Below are positions 1 to 10,699 of a stretch of 64,000 nucleotides of DNA, one piece after another. The position numbers and the translations under genes are program-made. The stretch lies in contig NC_019675.1 in NCBI RefSeq assembly GCF_000316515.1, positions 434,001-498,000 of the forward strand, read 5' to 3'. A model generated the notes under the pieces. It worked only from the letters and a program-made list of their open reading frames with translations, was not told the DNA's origin and searched no databases. How positions within the stretch are numbered: the stretch's first letter is position 1; each line of letters starts with the position of its first letter. Source of the stretch: Cyanobium gracile PCC 6307. GTDB lineage: Bacteria; Cyanobacteriota; Cyanobacteriia; PCC-6307; Cyanobiaceae.

Positions 1-423
1 CGTTCCCTCGACCGGGTCCGGGACGTGCCCCTGCTGCTGACCGCCTGCCTGCCCAACCGCACCGCCGTGGCCCGGCGGCTGATCGAGCGCCAGGCCCTGC
101 GGGTCTGGATCGTCGGCAGCGGCTGGGAGGGGGATTACTCGCTCGAGGACAGCCTGGCGGCGGGGGCGGTGGCCTCGGCGGCCATCGAGCAGGCGGTGGC
201 GCCCCACATGGGGGTGCGCTGCGCCAACGACGAGATGCTGGCGGCCCTCGCCCTCTGGCAGCAGTGGCGCCATGACACCGAGACCTGCCTGCGCAGCGCC
301 AGCCACGGCCAGCGCCTGATCAGGCTGGGCAACCACGACGCTGATTTCGCCTGCTGCGCCGCCGTCGACAGCCTCGAGATCGTGCCGATCCAGGCCGAAC
401 CCGGGGTGTTGAGGGCCAGCTGA
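1..423 (+). CDS. 2-phosphosulfolactate phosphatase family protein (ComB-like), 3' part
   Basis: Only the last 140 codons are present; the frame is open to the left edge of the window, so the true start lies outside it. The visible part carries a [15 protein letters not shown] segment that resembles the conserved ED-x-x-x-AG motif of ComB-type phosphatases, followed by a helical C-terminal half. ComB removes phosphate from 2-phosphosulfolactate in archaeal coenzyme M synthesis; the role of the cyanobacterial homologs is not established. It is followed after 61 bases by a nitrilase-family gene on the same strand. Family assignment is by motif recognition on a partial protein. Confidence 0.75.
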   Translation, partial: RSLDRVRDVPLLLTACLPNRTAVARRLIERQALRVWIVGSGWEGDYSLEDSLAAGAVASAAIEQAVAPHMGVRCANDEMLAALALWQQWRHDTETCLRSASHGQRLIRLGNHDADFACCAAVDSLEIVPIQAEPGVLRAS

Positions 424-484
424 GCGGCGCCTTGCCCCCCTTGGCGGCTCCCTTACGATTCGCCGGTCTTGGAGCGGTCCGGCG

Positions 485-1303
485 GTGAGCAGTTTTCTGG
501 CGGCGGCCCTGCAACTCACCAGCACGCCGGACCCGGACGCCAATTTCTCGGCAGCTGAGGAGCTGATCGAGCTGGCGGCCCGCCGCGGCGCCGACCTGGT
601 CGGCCTGCCGGAGAACTTCGCCTTCATGGGCGATGACGCCCGCCGGCTGGAGCTGGCACCGATCCTGGCCGAGCGCTGCAGTCGCTTTCTGGTGACGATG
701 GCGCGCCGCTACCAGGTCACCCTGCTGGGGGGCGGATTCCCGGTGCCGGCCGGAGAGGGCCAGACCTTCAACCGCGCCGAGCTGGTGGGCCGGGAGGGCC
801 AGCTCCTGGCCCGCTACGACAAGATCCACCTCTTTGATGTGGACCTGCCGGACGGGATCACCTACCGGGAGTCGGCCACGGTGCAGCCCGGCCACGAGCC
901 GCCGCCGGTGGTCGATGTGCCGGGCCTGTGCCGGGTCGGCCTGTCGATCTGTTACGACGTGCGCTTCCCCGAGCTCTACCGCCAGCTGGCCGGTTCCGGG
1001 GCCCAGCTGCTGATGATCCCGGCGGCCTTCACCGCTTACACCGGCAAGGACCATTGGCAGGTGCTGCTCCAGGCCCGGGCCATCGAGAACACCGCCTACG
1101 TGCTCGCCCCCGCCCAGACGGGCCTCCACTACGGCCGCCGTCAGACCCACGGCCATGCCCTGGTGATCGACCCCTGGGGCACCGTGATGGCGGATGCCGG
1201 CGTGGAGCCGGGCCTGGCCATGGCCCCGGTCGACATGGCCCACGAGGCCAGGGTCCGTACCCAGATGCCGAGCCTCCAGCACCGCCATCCGGCGTTGTTC
1301 TGA
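485..1303 (+). CDS. Carbon-nitrogen hydrolase (nitrilase superfamily, Nit1/Nit2-like)
   Basis: 272 residues, GTG start. The nitrilase catalytic triad is visible: Glu43 in LPENFAF, Lys113 in YDKIHLFD and Cys156 in SICYDVRFPELY. Length and motifs fit the Nit1/Nit2 branch, whose members hydrolyse deaminated glutathione or act as omega-amidase on 2-oxoglutaramate; the exact substrate cannot be read from sequence. It is cytosolic, with no signal peptide. The stop codon is followed immediately by the GTG of the amidase gene, so the two are likely co-transcribed. Confidence 0.9.
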   Translation: MSSFLAAALQLTSTPDPDANFSAAEELIELAARRGADLVGLPENFAFMGDDARRLELAPILAERCSRFLVTMARRYQVTLLGGGFPVPAGEGQTFNRAELVGREGQLLARYDKIHLFDVDLPDGITYRESATVQPGHEPPPVVDVPGLCRVGLSICYDVRFPELYRQLAGSGAQLLMIPAAFTAYTGKDHWQVLLQARAIENTAYVLAPAQTGLHYGRRQTHGHALVIDPWGTVMADAGVEPGLAMAPVDMAHEARVRTQMPSLQHRHPALF

Positions 1304-2410
1304 GTGGTGATGGGAGTGCGTGCGGCGCGATTCGCCTGGTTGCTGACCCTGCCCCTGGTGCTCGGGGCCCTTCCCGCCAGGGCGGCGAGTGCCCTGTCGG
1401 CCTGGCGCCTGAGCCGGGAGGGGGTGCTGGAGCTGCGCACCTCCCCGGGGGTGCGGCTGCAGGCTTACTACGAGGAGGGCTCCGGCCTCACCGGGCCCCG
1501 GGTCTGGGTGGATCTGCCGGGTGCCCCCCAGCGCAGCCGCTCGGTCCCCGTCGGCGGCTTGGTGCGGGAGGTGCGCATCGGGCGGCCCGACCCCGGCACC
1601 ACCCGGCTGGTGCTGGAGTTCAGACCCGGCACCCGTCTGGATCCGCGCCAGCTGCGTCTGGTGGGCACGGCCCGCGACCGCTGGCGCCTCTCCCTCACCG
1701 GCCTGCCCCTGAGCGGCTTCACGCGCAATGTGGGCGAGGGCGACATGGACGCCCCCTCCTCCAGCTGGACGGCCTCACGCCCCTCCGGCTTCGGCAGCAG
1801 CGGCCGGGCCACCTCCGGCCGGCCCATCTCCGCCGACGGGCTGCCGGTGGTGCCGCGGGGCCGCTTCCGGGTGGTGATCGACCCGGGCCACGGCGGCCCC
1901 GATCCGGGCGCGGTGGGCATCGGCGGCCTGCGGGAGACCGATGTGGTGCTGGACGTCAGCCTGCAGGTGGCCCAGCTGCTCCAGGCCAGGGGGGTGCAGG
2001 TGCTGATGACCCGCACCTCGGAGGTGGACGTCGACCTGCCGCCGCGGGTGGCCCTCGCCAACAGCAGCAACGCCGATGTGTTCGTCAGCATCCATGCCAA
2101 CGCCCTGAGCATGGCCCGGCCCGATGTGAACGGAGTCGAGACGTTCTATTTCCAGTCGGGCAGCTCCCAGCGGCTCGCCCAGGCGATCCAGTCCCGGATC
2201 ATGGCGATCTCGCCGGGCACGCCCGACCGCGGCGCCCGCCCGGGGCGGTTCTTCGTGATCCGCCGCACGGTGATGCCGGCGGCCCTGGCGGAGATGGGGT
2301 TCGTCACCGGCCGCATCGACGCCCAGCGCCTGGCCGATCCCGCCTTCCGCCGCCGCCTGGCCGTGGCGATCAGCGCCGGCATCCTCGACTTTCTCCAGGG
2401 GGCCTCTTGA
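1304..2410 (+). CDS. N-acetylmuramoyl-L-alanine amidase (AMIN + Amidase_3), secreted
   Basis: 368 residues. The first ~28 residues form a signal peptide (hydrophobic LLTLPLVLG core ending ARAA). An AMIN-like beta domain spans about 30-135, a Ser/Thr-rich linker follows, and the Amidase_3 catalytic domain covers about 180-365. Zinc-site residues are visible: His196 in DPGHGG, Glu211 in GGLRETD, His264 in VSIHANA and catalytic Glu330 in AEMGF. It cleaves the amide bond between MurNAc and the stem peptide during cell separation and wall turnover in the periplasm. The murI start overlaps its stop codon. Confidence 0.93.
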   Translation: MVMGVRAARFAWLLTLPLVLGALPARAASALSAWRLSREGVLELRTSPGVRLQAYYEEGSGLTGPRVWVDLPGAPQRSRSVPVGGLVREVRIGRPDPGTTRLVLEFRPGTRLDPRQLRLVGTARDRWRLSLTGLPLSGFTRNVGEGDMDAPSSSWTASRPSGFGSSGRATSGRPISADGLPVVPRGRFRVVIDPGHGGPDPGAVGIGGLRETDVVLDVSLQVAQLLQARGVQVLMTRTSEVDVDLPPRVALANSSNADVFVSIHANALSMARPDVNGVETFYFQSGSSQRLAQAIQSRIMAISPGTPDRGARPGRFFVIRRTVMPAALAEMGFVTGRIDAQRLADPAFRRRLAVAISAGILDFLQGAS

Positions 2411-3231
2411 GCCTCCTGGTCGGCCTGTTCGACAGCGGCCTGGGGGGCCTCACGGTGCTGCGCCAGGTCCATGCCCTCTACCCCCACTCCCCCTGCCTCT
2501 ACCTGGGCGACACGGCCCGGGTCCCCTACGGCCAGCGCTCGAAGGAGGAGATCCGCGCGATCGCCTCGGAGGTGGTGCACTGGCTGCGGCTCCAGGGCGT
2601 GGGGGTGCTGGTGATGGCCTGCAACACCTCCAATGCCCTGGCCCTCGACGTGGCGGTGGCGGAGGCGGGGGTGCCGGTGGTGGGGCTGATTGACAGCCTG
2701 GCCAGCGAACTGACCAGTGATCACGTCGGGGTGCTGGCCACCCCGGCCACCGCCGCCAGCGGTGCCTACCGGCGCTCGATCCAGGCCTGCCGCCCCTCGG
2801 CCCGGGTGCTGGAGGTGGGCTGCCCCGCCTTCGTGCCCCTGATCGAGGCGGGCAACCTTCAGGCCCCCGAGCTGCGGGCCGCTGCCGCCGACTATCTGGC
2901 CCCGCTGCTGGCGGCAAACGTGGACACGATCGTGCTGGGCTGCACCCACTACCCGCTGCTGCGGGCCCTGCTGGCCGAGCTGCTCCCCCCCGATGTGCAG
3001 CTGGTGGACCCGGCCCTGGCGGCGGCCCAGCGCCTCGGACCGCTGCTGGCCAGCCTGGGGGATTCCCCCGAAGTGGACCAGGCGGGGGAGTCGGTGCGGC
3101 CGCCCCTGCAGCGCACCCGTTTCTGTGTCACCGGCCCCGCCGACGCCTTCGCCAGCGCCGCCGCCGCCTGGCTGGGCAGCCGGCCGGCGGTGCGCAGCGT
3201 CAGCCTGCAGTCGCCCACCCGCGCCTACTGA
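2407..3231 (+). CDS. murI: Glutamate racemase MurI
   Basis: Makes D-glutamate for peptidoglycan. With the TTG start at 2407, which overlaps the amidase stop codon, the protein is 274 residues and begins with the family's typical VGLFDSGLGGLTVLRQ. The two catalytic cysteines are Cys72 in MACNTSNALALD and Cys179 in GCTHYPLL. The frame is open far upstream, but that part is a shadow of the two preceding genes. Placing it directly after an N-acetylmuramoyl amidase makes a small cell-wall cluster. Confidence 0.95.
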   Translation: MSLLVGLFDSGLGGLTVLRQVHALYPHSPCLYLGDTARVPYGQRSKEEIRAIASEVVHWLRLQGVGVLVMACNTSNALALDVAVAEAGVPVVGLIDSLASELTSDHVGVLATPATAASGAYRRSIQACRPSARVLEVGCPAFVPLIEAGNLQAPELRAAAADYLAPLLAANVDTIVLGCTHYPLLRALLAELLPPDVQLVDPALAAAQRLGPLLASLGDSPEVDQAGESVRPPLQRTRFCVTGPADAFASAAAAWLGSRPAVRSVSLQSPTRAY

Positions 3232-3268
3232 GGCACGGCCCCTAGGATCCTTTCATCGTGGAGGTGAC

Positions 3269-4240
3269 GTGGCGACGGTTGCAGAGTTGCTCCAGCCGGT
3301 GGAGTCCGACCTCGATGCCCTGCTGGCCGACCTGCGCAGCCTGATCGGCGCCGGCCATCCGATCCTGCAGGCGGCCGCCGAGCACCTGTTCGCGGCCGGT
3401 GGCAAGCGGCTGCGGCCGGGCATCGTGCTGCTGCTGTCGCGGGCCATCGCTCCCGACGGTGGCCTCAGCCCCCGCCACCGGAGGCTGGCGGAGATCACCG
3501 AGATGATCCATACCGCCTCCCTCGTCCATGACGACGTCGTCGACGAGGCCGCCACCCGCCGCGGGGTGGCCACGGTGCACAGCCGCTTCAACCACCGCGT
3601 GGCGGTGCTGGCCGGAGATTTCCTCTTCGCCCAGGCCAGCTGGCACCTCGCCAACCTCGACGACCTCGATGTCGTCAAGCTGCTCTCGCGCGTGATCATG
3701 GATCTCGCCGATGGCGAGGTGCGCCAGGGCCTGTTCCGCTACGACACCGGCCAGAGCTTCGAGACCTACCTCGAGAAGAGCTACTGCAAGACCGCCTCCC
3801 TGATCGCCAACAGCGCCCGGGCCGCCGGGGTGCTCACCGGCCTGAGCGAGCCGCGCCTCGATGCCCTCTACCGCTTCGGGCGCCAGCTCGGCCTGGCTTT
3901 CCAGGTGGTGGATGACATCCTCGATTTCACCGCCAGCGACCAGCAGCTCGGCAAGCCCGCCGCCAGCGATCTGGCCTCCGGCTATCTCACCGCTCCGGTG
4001 CTCTACGCCCTCGAGGAGCGTCCGGCCCTGGCGGGTCTGATCGAGCGCGAGTTCTGCGAGGCCGGCGACCTCGACCAGGCCCTGGCGATGGTGCGCGGCT
4101 GCGAGGCCATCGGCCGTTCCCGGGCCCTGGCGGAGGGCTTCGCCCGCGAAGCCCATGAGGCGATCGAGTGGCTGCCCCCCTCGGAGCCCCGCAGCGCCCT
4201 GCGGGCCCTGCCGGAATTTGTCCTCAGCCGCCTCTATTGA
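3269..4240 (+). CDS. sds: Solanesyl-type all-trans polyprenyl diphosphate synthase
   Basis: 323 residues from a GTG start preceded by a strong GGAGG (3260-3264). Both aspartate-rich prenyltransferase motifs are seen: DDVVD at residue 88 and DDILD at residue 215, with the KRLRPG substrate motif near 46. In cyanobacteria this enzyme supplies the long isoprenoid tail of plastoquinone (solanesyl, C45); chain length cannot be proved from sequence alone. It is separated by 37 bases from murI and converges on the HAD phosphatase gene, leaving only 7 bases between stop codons. Confidence 0.92.
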   Translation: MATVAELLQPVESDLDALLADLRSLIGAGHPILQAAAEHLFAAGGKRLRPGIVLLLSRAIAPDGGLSPRHRRLAEITEMIHTASLVHDDVVDEAATRRGVATVHSRFNHRVAVLAGDFLFAQASWHLANLDDLDVVKLLSRVIMDLADGEVRQGLFRYDTGQSFETYLEKSYCKTASLIANSARAAGVLTGLSEPRLDALYRFGRQLGLAFQVVDDILDFTASDQQLGKPAASDLASGYLTAPVLYALEERPALAGLIEREFCEAGDLDQALAMVRGCEAIGRSRALAEGFAREAHEAIEWLPPSEPRSALRALPEFVLSRLY

Positions 4241-4247
4241 TCCGGCT

Positions 4248-4922
4248 CTAGGGATCCAGCTCCACCTCCTCCAGGGAGTTCAGGCAGACCACGTCTTCGG
4301 GATAGGCCTGGCAGCCCACCCCCGGCGGCAGCAGCACGTGCACCCGGCAGCCGGCGCCCAGGGCGGCCGACACGCCCGCCATGGAATCCTCGAAGGCCCA
4401 GCAGGCGGTCGGTGCCACCTCGAGGCGGCGGGCCGCCAGCAGGAAGGGATCCGGGGCGGGCTTGCCGTCGCCCAGCTCCGGATCGTCGCCATGGACCCGT
4501 TCGCTGATCAGGGCCAGCCAGGGGTGGGGGGCCACCTTCCTGTCCACGGCCGGGCGGGCACTGCTGGTGGCCAGCGCCATGGGAATCCCCAGGGCCCGGC
4601 AGCGCCGCACCAGGGCCTCGGCACCGGGCATGGCCGGGGCGGAGGCCAGCAGGGCCTCGGCGATGGGCTGGCGCACCGCCAGCAGCTCCTCCTCGCTCAG
4701 GCGGGGGCCGCCCGCGGCGAGGATCCACTGGCGCACCTGGCTGGCGCAGTCGAGCCGCCGGCGGCCCCGCAGGCTGAGCAGCTCGGCGTCATCGAGGCGG
4801 CGACCGAAGCGGCTGGCCGCCGCCTGCCAGGCCCGGGCATGGGCGGGTTCGGTGTCCAGCAGCAGACCGTCGAGATCGAAGAGGCAGGCGGCGGGTCGCT
4901 GGGGCATCCCCCCAGCCTGCAT
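4248..4922 (-). CDS. HAD-family phosphatase (beta-phosphoglucomutase-like subfamily)
   Basis: 224 residues. HAD motif I is FDLDGLLLDTEPAH near residue 15, motif II lies in ATSSARPAV, motif III Lys lies in KPAPDPFLLA, and motif IV is FEDSMAGVSAALGAG. The helical cap sits between motifs I and II. The family acts on small phosphorylated metabolites; the substrate is unknown. The ATG at 4922 overlaps the stop of the upstream 103-residue gene (ATGA); a second ATG six codons in (MPQRPA) is also possible. Confidence 0.88.
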   Translation of the reverse strand: MQAGGMPQRPAACLFDLDGLLLDTEPAHARAWQAAASRFGRRLDDAELLSLRGRRRLDCASQVRQWILAAGGPRLSEEELLAVRQPIAEALLASAPAMPGAEALVRRCRALGIPMALATSSARPAVDRKVAPHPWLALISERVHGDDPELGDGKPAPDPFLLAARRLEVAPTACWAFEDSMAGVSAALGAGCRVHVLLPPGVGCQAYPEDVVCLNSLEEVELDP

Positions 4923-5233
4923 CAGGACGGATCGTTCTCGGGGTAGCGATCCTCCAGGGCGGTCTCCAGGGTGGTGAGCAGCAGCACCAGGGCGGCCCGC
5001 TCATCGAGTTCGCTGCCGCTCACCTCGCTGATCCAGCGGTGGCAGAGCCCCTCGATCTGCTGGAACAGGGCGGTGCCGCCCCGCAGCAGGGTCATCACCT
5101 TCTCGACGTTGTCCTCATCGATGTCTGGCGGCAGCCCCACCACGTAGCGGCGACCATCGTCCCCCACGTAGGTGAGGTTGCCGTCGGCATCCAGCGTCGG
5201 GCCGGCATGGGGCGTGATCGGCTGCTCCTCCAT
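4922..5233 (-). CDS. Conserved hypothetical protein, 103 aa
   Basis: An acidic soluble protein with no signal or membrane segment. The N-terminal third reads like a short beta unit (DADGNLTYVGDDGRRYVVGLPPD), followed by helices with a possible hydrophobic face (ERAALVLLLTTLETALED). I recognise no catalytic motif and name no function. It overlaps the HAD phosphatase start by ATGA, so translation of the two is probably coupled. Confidence 0.7.
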   Translation of the reverse strand: MEEQPITPHAGPTLDADGNLTYVGDDGRRYVVGLPPDIDEDNVEKVMTLLRGGTALFQQIEGLCHRWISEVSGSELDERAALVLLLTTLETALEDRYPENDPS

Positions 5234-5348
5234 GGCCTTCCGCTCCAGTCCCGTGGGGTCGTCCCCTGGCTAACGCCGCCACGCGATCTTGCCAAGCAGG
5301 GATGAGCAGCCCTGATCGGCCGGGCGGATGGTCCGGACGGCCCGGCTC

Positions 5349-5801
5349 TCAGCGGTTCAGCCGCTGCATCCGCCAGGTGACGAAGGTGCCGATCGGGCTC
5401 CAGAGCAGGAACGGCACCAGCAGCAGAGCGGCCTCTGGCGAGACGGGCCGCAGCGCCAGAGTCAGTCCCAGGCCCCAGATCCAGCCGGCCAGGCCCGCCG
5501 CCGTTCCCCAGGCCAGCCGGCGGGTGCGGCAGATCAGCAGCGTGAAGCTCTGCACCAGAACCAGCAGCACCAGATAGCCCACCATGGCCAGCGGGGCCGC
5601 CGCCCCCCCGGCCCGCCAGCGGAGCAGGGCCGAGGCGTAGAAGCAGAGGTAGATCAGCGACCAGATCAACGGGATCCAGCGCTCGAAGGTGAGCCAGCGG
5701 GGGCGCCGCAGCCGCAGGAACCAGGCGAACTGCTGGCGGCTCGGAGTGAGGACGGCGATCACCAGGCCCATCACCAGCAGGATCGTCAACCAGGCGGGCA
5801 T
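5349..5801 (-). CDS. TspO/MBR-type integral membrane protein
   Basis: 150 residues with about five hydrophobic segments and the tryptophan-containing PRWLTFERWIPLIWSLIYLCFYA stretch that recalls the TspO signature (W-x6-W-x2-LY). TspO proteins bind tetrapyrroles and sterols and influence pigment and stress regulation in phototrophs. The ATG at 5801 was chosen because upstream residues are basic and low-complexity and would overlap the divergent acs promoter region. Assignment is by overall pattern, and the sequence is divergent. Confidence 0.72.
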   Translation of the reverse strand: MPAWLTILLVMGLVIAVLTPSRQQFAWFLRLRRPRWLTFERWIPLIWSLIYLCFYASALLRWRAGGAAAPLAMVGYLVLLVLVQSFTLLICRTRRLAWGTAAGLAGWIWGLGLTLALRPVSPEAALLLVPFLLWSPIGTFVTWRMQRLNR

Positions 5802-5880
5802 GGGAGGGGGGCGGAGGCCTCCAGCGTGGCCCGGCTGCGGTTGAATGCACCATGCCCCAGCCTGCCCGGCAGGCCTCGCC

Positions 5881-7854
<1,974 letters not shown>

Positions 7855-7878
7855 GGGCGCAGGCCTGGTCGGGTGGCC

Positions 7879-8622
7879 TCAGGCCGTCCTGGACCAGGCG
7901 CAGATCTGCTCGGCCAGCCGCTCCATGGACCGCTGGCGGGCTGGATCATCGGCCCATTCCCCCAGAAACTGCTTGCGCAGGCCTCCACTGGCCGGGGTGA
8001 GGTGGTCCCCCGGCAGCTCCAGCAGGGTGGAGGCATCGCTTGCCCTGGCCTGCAGCACGCCGATCAGCCGGCCGCTCTGGTCGATCGTGTCGCGGCTGAA
8101 GCGCACCACCAGGTTGCGGGGCTGGCGGTAGCTGCTGCCGATCTGCCGCAGGGTGTCCTCCGGGGAGGGGCTGAACTCGCTGCGGAAGCGGAACTGCTGG
8201 CCCAGCTCCGCCAGGAAGGGGATCGAGCGCTCGGCGGAGAAGTTGTTGAAGCTGAGGGCCACCAGGCCATCGCAGCGACGGCCGCCGTCGGGGGCGAGCA
8301 GATGCAGCTTGCAGCCGAGGCTGTGGCCCAGCCGGATCAGGGGGGAGGCGGCCCCGCCGGGGGCCAGCGGCTCCGGCTCCCGTTCCCGTTGCTGGCGGAA
8401 CAGGCGCCAGGCGGCGTTGGCCTGGGCCTGGTGGTCGAATCCCGGCACGTAGCTCCAGGCGTGGATCCGCCAGCCCCGCGTCGCCAGCGCCTCGAGACAG
8501 CGTCGGTAGCTCAGCTGGGGGGTGGCGGCCAGGTAGCTGCCGCCGATGAACTCGATCAGCCCGCGGGGCCGCCCCGGCGACTCCAGCCGCCAGAGCTCCC
8601 CCTGCTGTCGCCATGCCGTCAT
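7879..8622 (-). CDS. DUF1350 family protein (alpha/beta-hydrolase-like)
   Basis: 247 residues. A nucleophile-elbow-like RLGHSLGCKL (G-H-S-L-G) lies near residue 105, and an Asp-His pair near the end (PGDHLTP) would fit a hydrolase triad. DUF1350 proteins are common in cyanobacteria and plastids; no substrate is known. The ATG at 8622 is 34 bases after the bcp stop, so bcp and this gene probably share a transcript. Confidence 0.85.
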   Translation of the reverse strand: MTAWRQQGELWRLESPGRPRGLIEFIGGSYLAATPQLSYRRCLEALATRGWRIHAWSYVPGFDHQAQANAAWRLFRQQREREPEPLAPGGAASPLIRLGHSLGCKLHLLAPDGGRRCDGLVALSFNNFSAERSIPFLAELGQQFRFRSEFSPSPEDTLRQIGSSYRQPRNLVVRFSRDTIDQSGRLIGVLQARASDASTLLELPGDHLTPASGGLRKQFLGEWADDPARQRSMERLAEQICAWSRTA

Positions 8623-8656
8623 CGTCCGCTCCCCCCGTGCTGGATCGCGAGCCGGC

Positions 8657-9121
8657 TCAGGAGGCCTGGAGGCCGCGCAGGGCATCGAGGGCCTCGCGCC
8701 GGTGGGCCGGGCCGTCCAGCAGGTTGTTGAACACGTGGCGGATCACCCCTGTCGCGTCGATGACGTAGGTGACCCGTCCGGGCAGCAGCCCCAGCACGCT
8801 GGGAACGCCGAAGGCCTTGCGCAGCCGGTTGCCCCCATCCACCAGCAGGGGGAAGGGCAGCCGGTGGCGGTTGGCGAAGCGCCGGTGGCTGGAGGCATCG
8901 TCGCCGCTGACGCCCCACACCTCGGCCCCGAGCGCCTGCAGGTCGGCGTAGCTGTCGCGGAAAGCGCAGGCCTCCATGGTGCAGCCGGGGGTCTCGTCCT
9001 TGGGATAGAAGAACAGCACCAGGGCCCTACCCTCCAGGCGGTCGCTTCGGCGCTCGGTGCCGTCCTGGTCGGGGAGGGCGATCAGGGGGGCGGTGTCGCC
9101 GGGGGCGAGGGCTGGGGCCAC
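8657..9121 (-). CDS. bcp: Thioredoxin-dependent thiol peroxidase (Bcp / PrxQ)
   Basis: 154 residues with a GTG start at 9121, matching the usual family length. The peroxidatic Cys47 and resolving Cys52 appear in DETPGCTMEACAFRD, the atypical 2-Cys PrxQ signature. The enzyme reduces hydrogen peroxide and organic hydroperoxides with thioredoxin. The open frame continues upstream but is arginine-rich shadow. It is divergent from the exonuclease gene with 136 bases between starts. Confidence 0.94.
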   Translation of the reverse strand: MAPALAPGDTAPLIALPDQDGTERRSDRLEGRALVLFFYPKDETPGCTMEACAFRDSYADLQALGAEVWGVSGDDASSHRRFANRHRLPFPLLVDGGNRLRKAFGVPSVLGLLPGRVTYVIDATGVIRHVFNNLLDGPAHRREALDALRGLQAS

Positions 9122-9257
9122 GGAGCGGGGGACGGGGCAGGATCGACCGACTCTAGGAAGCCGGCACCGGCGGGGTCGGGCACGGGGCCGCAGGGTGGGG
9201 CCGGAGGGGTGGGCCTGGAAGGCCTTGCCCGGCTTGCGACCATGGGGCAGCGTGCGG

Positions 9258-10112
9258 ATGGCGCCGATGCAGGAGCAACCCGGTCTCTGGCAGCAGAACG
9301 ACCTGCTGGGCCTGGCGGCCCCCGTCGAACCGCCGCGGCCCGTTGCCATCACCCTGCCGGCCTGCGCGGGACGTCCCCAGCGGGCCCTTCCCCGGGCTCC
9401 CGAGACCCTGCTGATCCTCGACACCGAGACCACGGGCCTCTCCACCCTCCATGGGCAGTGCATCGAGGTGGGGGCGATCCTGTTCCACGTGCCCCACCGG
9501 GCCGTGCTCACCCAGGTGTCGTTCCTGCTGCCTTGCCCGGCCAACGCCGCCGAGGCCATCAACGGCATCCCCGCCGCCGTGACGCGGCTGGAGCAGCCCC
9601 GGCAGGAGGCCCTGGCCTGTTTCTCGGCCATGGCCGCCGCCTGTGACGCCGTGGTGGCCCACAACGCCGCCTTCGATCGCCAGTGGTTCGGCCTCGGGCC
9701 CCTGCCGCCCCTGGAGCGCCCCTGGATCTGCTCGATGGAAGACATCCGCTGGCCGGCCGAGCGCCAGCTGCGCAGTACCCCCTCGGTCCGCGATCTGGCC
9801 CTGGCCTATGGGGTTCCCGTGTGGGCCGCCCACCGGGCCCTCACCGACTGCATCTACCTGGCCCAGGTGTTCGAGCGCTGTGGCGATCTGGAGGCGCTGC
9901 TGCTGGCCGCCCTGGAGCCCCGCAGCCTCTATCGCGCCGAACTGCCCTACGCCGAGCGTCACCGCGCCAAGGAGGCCGGTTTCCGCTGGAACGAGGCCGT
10001 GCCGCGCGCCTGGAGCCGCCGACTGAGCCGGCGGGAAGTGGAGGCGCTGCCCTTCCCCGTCGAGCTGGTGGCGGATCCGATTCCTGCCGATCGGCTGGCC
10101 CACAGCGCCTGA
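9258..10112 (+). CDS. DnaQ-like 3'-5' exonuclease (DEDDh)
   Basis: 284 residues. All five DEDDh residues are visible: Asp55 and Glu57 in ILDTETTGL, Asp140 in HNAAFD, His192 and Asp197 in AHRALTD. A C-terminal part of about 70 residues beyond the exonuclease fold contains YAERHRAKEAGFRWNE, seen in several exonucleases that act as stand-alone nucleases. It may serve as proofreader or in repair; a partner cannot be deduced. Start ATG at 9258; a GTG two codons upstream is also possible. Confidence 0.9.
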   Translation: MAPMQEQPGLWQQNDLLGLAAPVEPPRPVAITLPACAGRPQRALPRAPETLLILDTETTGLSTLHGQCIEVGAILFHVPHRAVLTQVSFLLPCPANAAEAINGIPAAVTRLEQPRQEALACFSAMAAACDAVVAHNAAFDRQWFGLGPLPPLERPWICSMEDIRWPAERQLRSTPSVRDLALAYGVPVWAAHRALTDCIYLAQVFERCGDLEALLLAALEPRSLYRAELPYAERHRAKEAGFRWNEAVPRAWSRRLSRREVEALPFPVELVADPIPADRLAHSA

Positions 10113-10234
10113 GGCCGGCGGCGACTCGGCCGGGACTCTTCCGTTTTTGTTTCGATGCTTGAAGCAGAACCGGGGATCCCGGGCGCTGCTGCCCAGCCTC
10201 CCCACCCTTGGGTTGTTCTTCCGGCGTCGGAGCC

Positions 10235-10489
10235 ATGGTCACCCGGTCGCCGACCGGCTCCGCTGATGGCGGTGACCCCGCCCAGCAGTGCGTGCGTCGC
10301 TGGCAGACGGCCCGGACCTGGGCGCGGCTGATCCGGGAAGCGGAAGCCCTCTGGCGGGTCGATGTGCGGGCCCTGCGCCGGCTGGCGTCCCAGGAGCTGT
10401 TCCAGCTGGTGCAGGAGGTGCCCCCCCGGCTGCGGCGACGGGTCAACCTCTGGCTGGTCCGCTTCAACGTGCTCACCCGCCTGCGCTGA
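10235..10489 (+). CDS. Small basic hypothetical protein, 84 aa
   Basis: The C-terminal two thirds look like a real helical protein (WQTARTWARLIREAE, then RLASQELFQLVQEVPPRLRRR), highly basic and without membrane segments. The first ~15 residues are low-complexity. I do not recognise a family. It follows the exonuclease on the same strand after 122 bases. It could be DNA- or RNA-binding given its charge, but that is inference only. Confidence 0.5.
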   Translation: MVTRSPTGSADGGDPAQQCVRRWQTARTWARLIREAEALWRVDVRALRRLASQELFQLVQEVPPRLRRRVNLWLVRFNVLTRLR

Positions 10490-10526
10490 GGCCGACCGTC
10501 GGTGTCACGGGGAACTGGGGAGGGGC

Positions 10527-10555
10527 AAAAAAAATCAGCTGACGGGATCAGCTGA
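10527..10555 (-). terminator. Intrinsic terminator made of a duplicated palindrome, after tRNA-Pro
   Basis: Read on the minus strand, TCAGCTGA, a 5-base loop (TCCCG), TCAGCTGA and then eight T form an 8-bp stem with a U-run. TCAGCTGA is itself palindromic, so the two copies pair in the transcript. It lies 57 bases beyond the 3' end of tRNA-Pro and is the only strong stop for the leftward transcripts from this block. Confidence 0.85.
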
Positions 10556-10611
10556 CGGGAAGGAAAACCACCGACACCCCCGGAGGGTGAACGTTCGGCG
10601 GACCGGCTCAA

Positions 10612-10685
10612 TCGGAGCGGCGGGATTTGAACCCACGACCCCCACTACCCCAAAGTGGTGCGCTACCAAGCTGCGCTACGCCCCG
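10612..10685 (-). tRNA. tRNA-Pro, anticodon GGG
   Basis: A 74-base cloverleaf. The acceptor is CGGGGCG paired with CGCTCCG (one G-U type pair) and a discriminator A. The D-arm holds AGCGCAGCTTGGTAGCG, and the anticodon stem CCACT/AGTGG encloses loop TTGGGGT, which reads anticodon GGG. The T-arm contains GGGTTCAAATCCC. CCA is not encoded. It starts 15 bases after the preceding protein gene stop on the same strand. Confidence 0.95.
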
Positions 10686-10699
10686 GCGGCATGAAGCTA

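Noticed and set aside
928..2406. Long N-terminal extension of the murI frame
   Set aside because: Arg/Pro/Gly-rich and overlaps two well-supported genes; the family start VGLFDSG is at 2407.
10113..10234. Terminator after the exonuclease gene
   Set aside because: A GGCCG/CGGCC pair exists but the stem is short, the loop long and the T-run 12 bases away.
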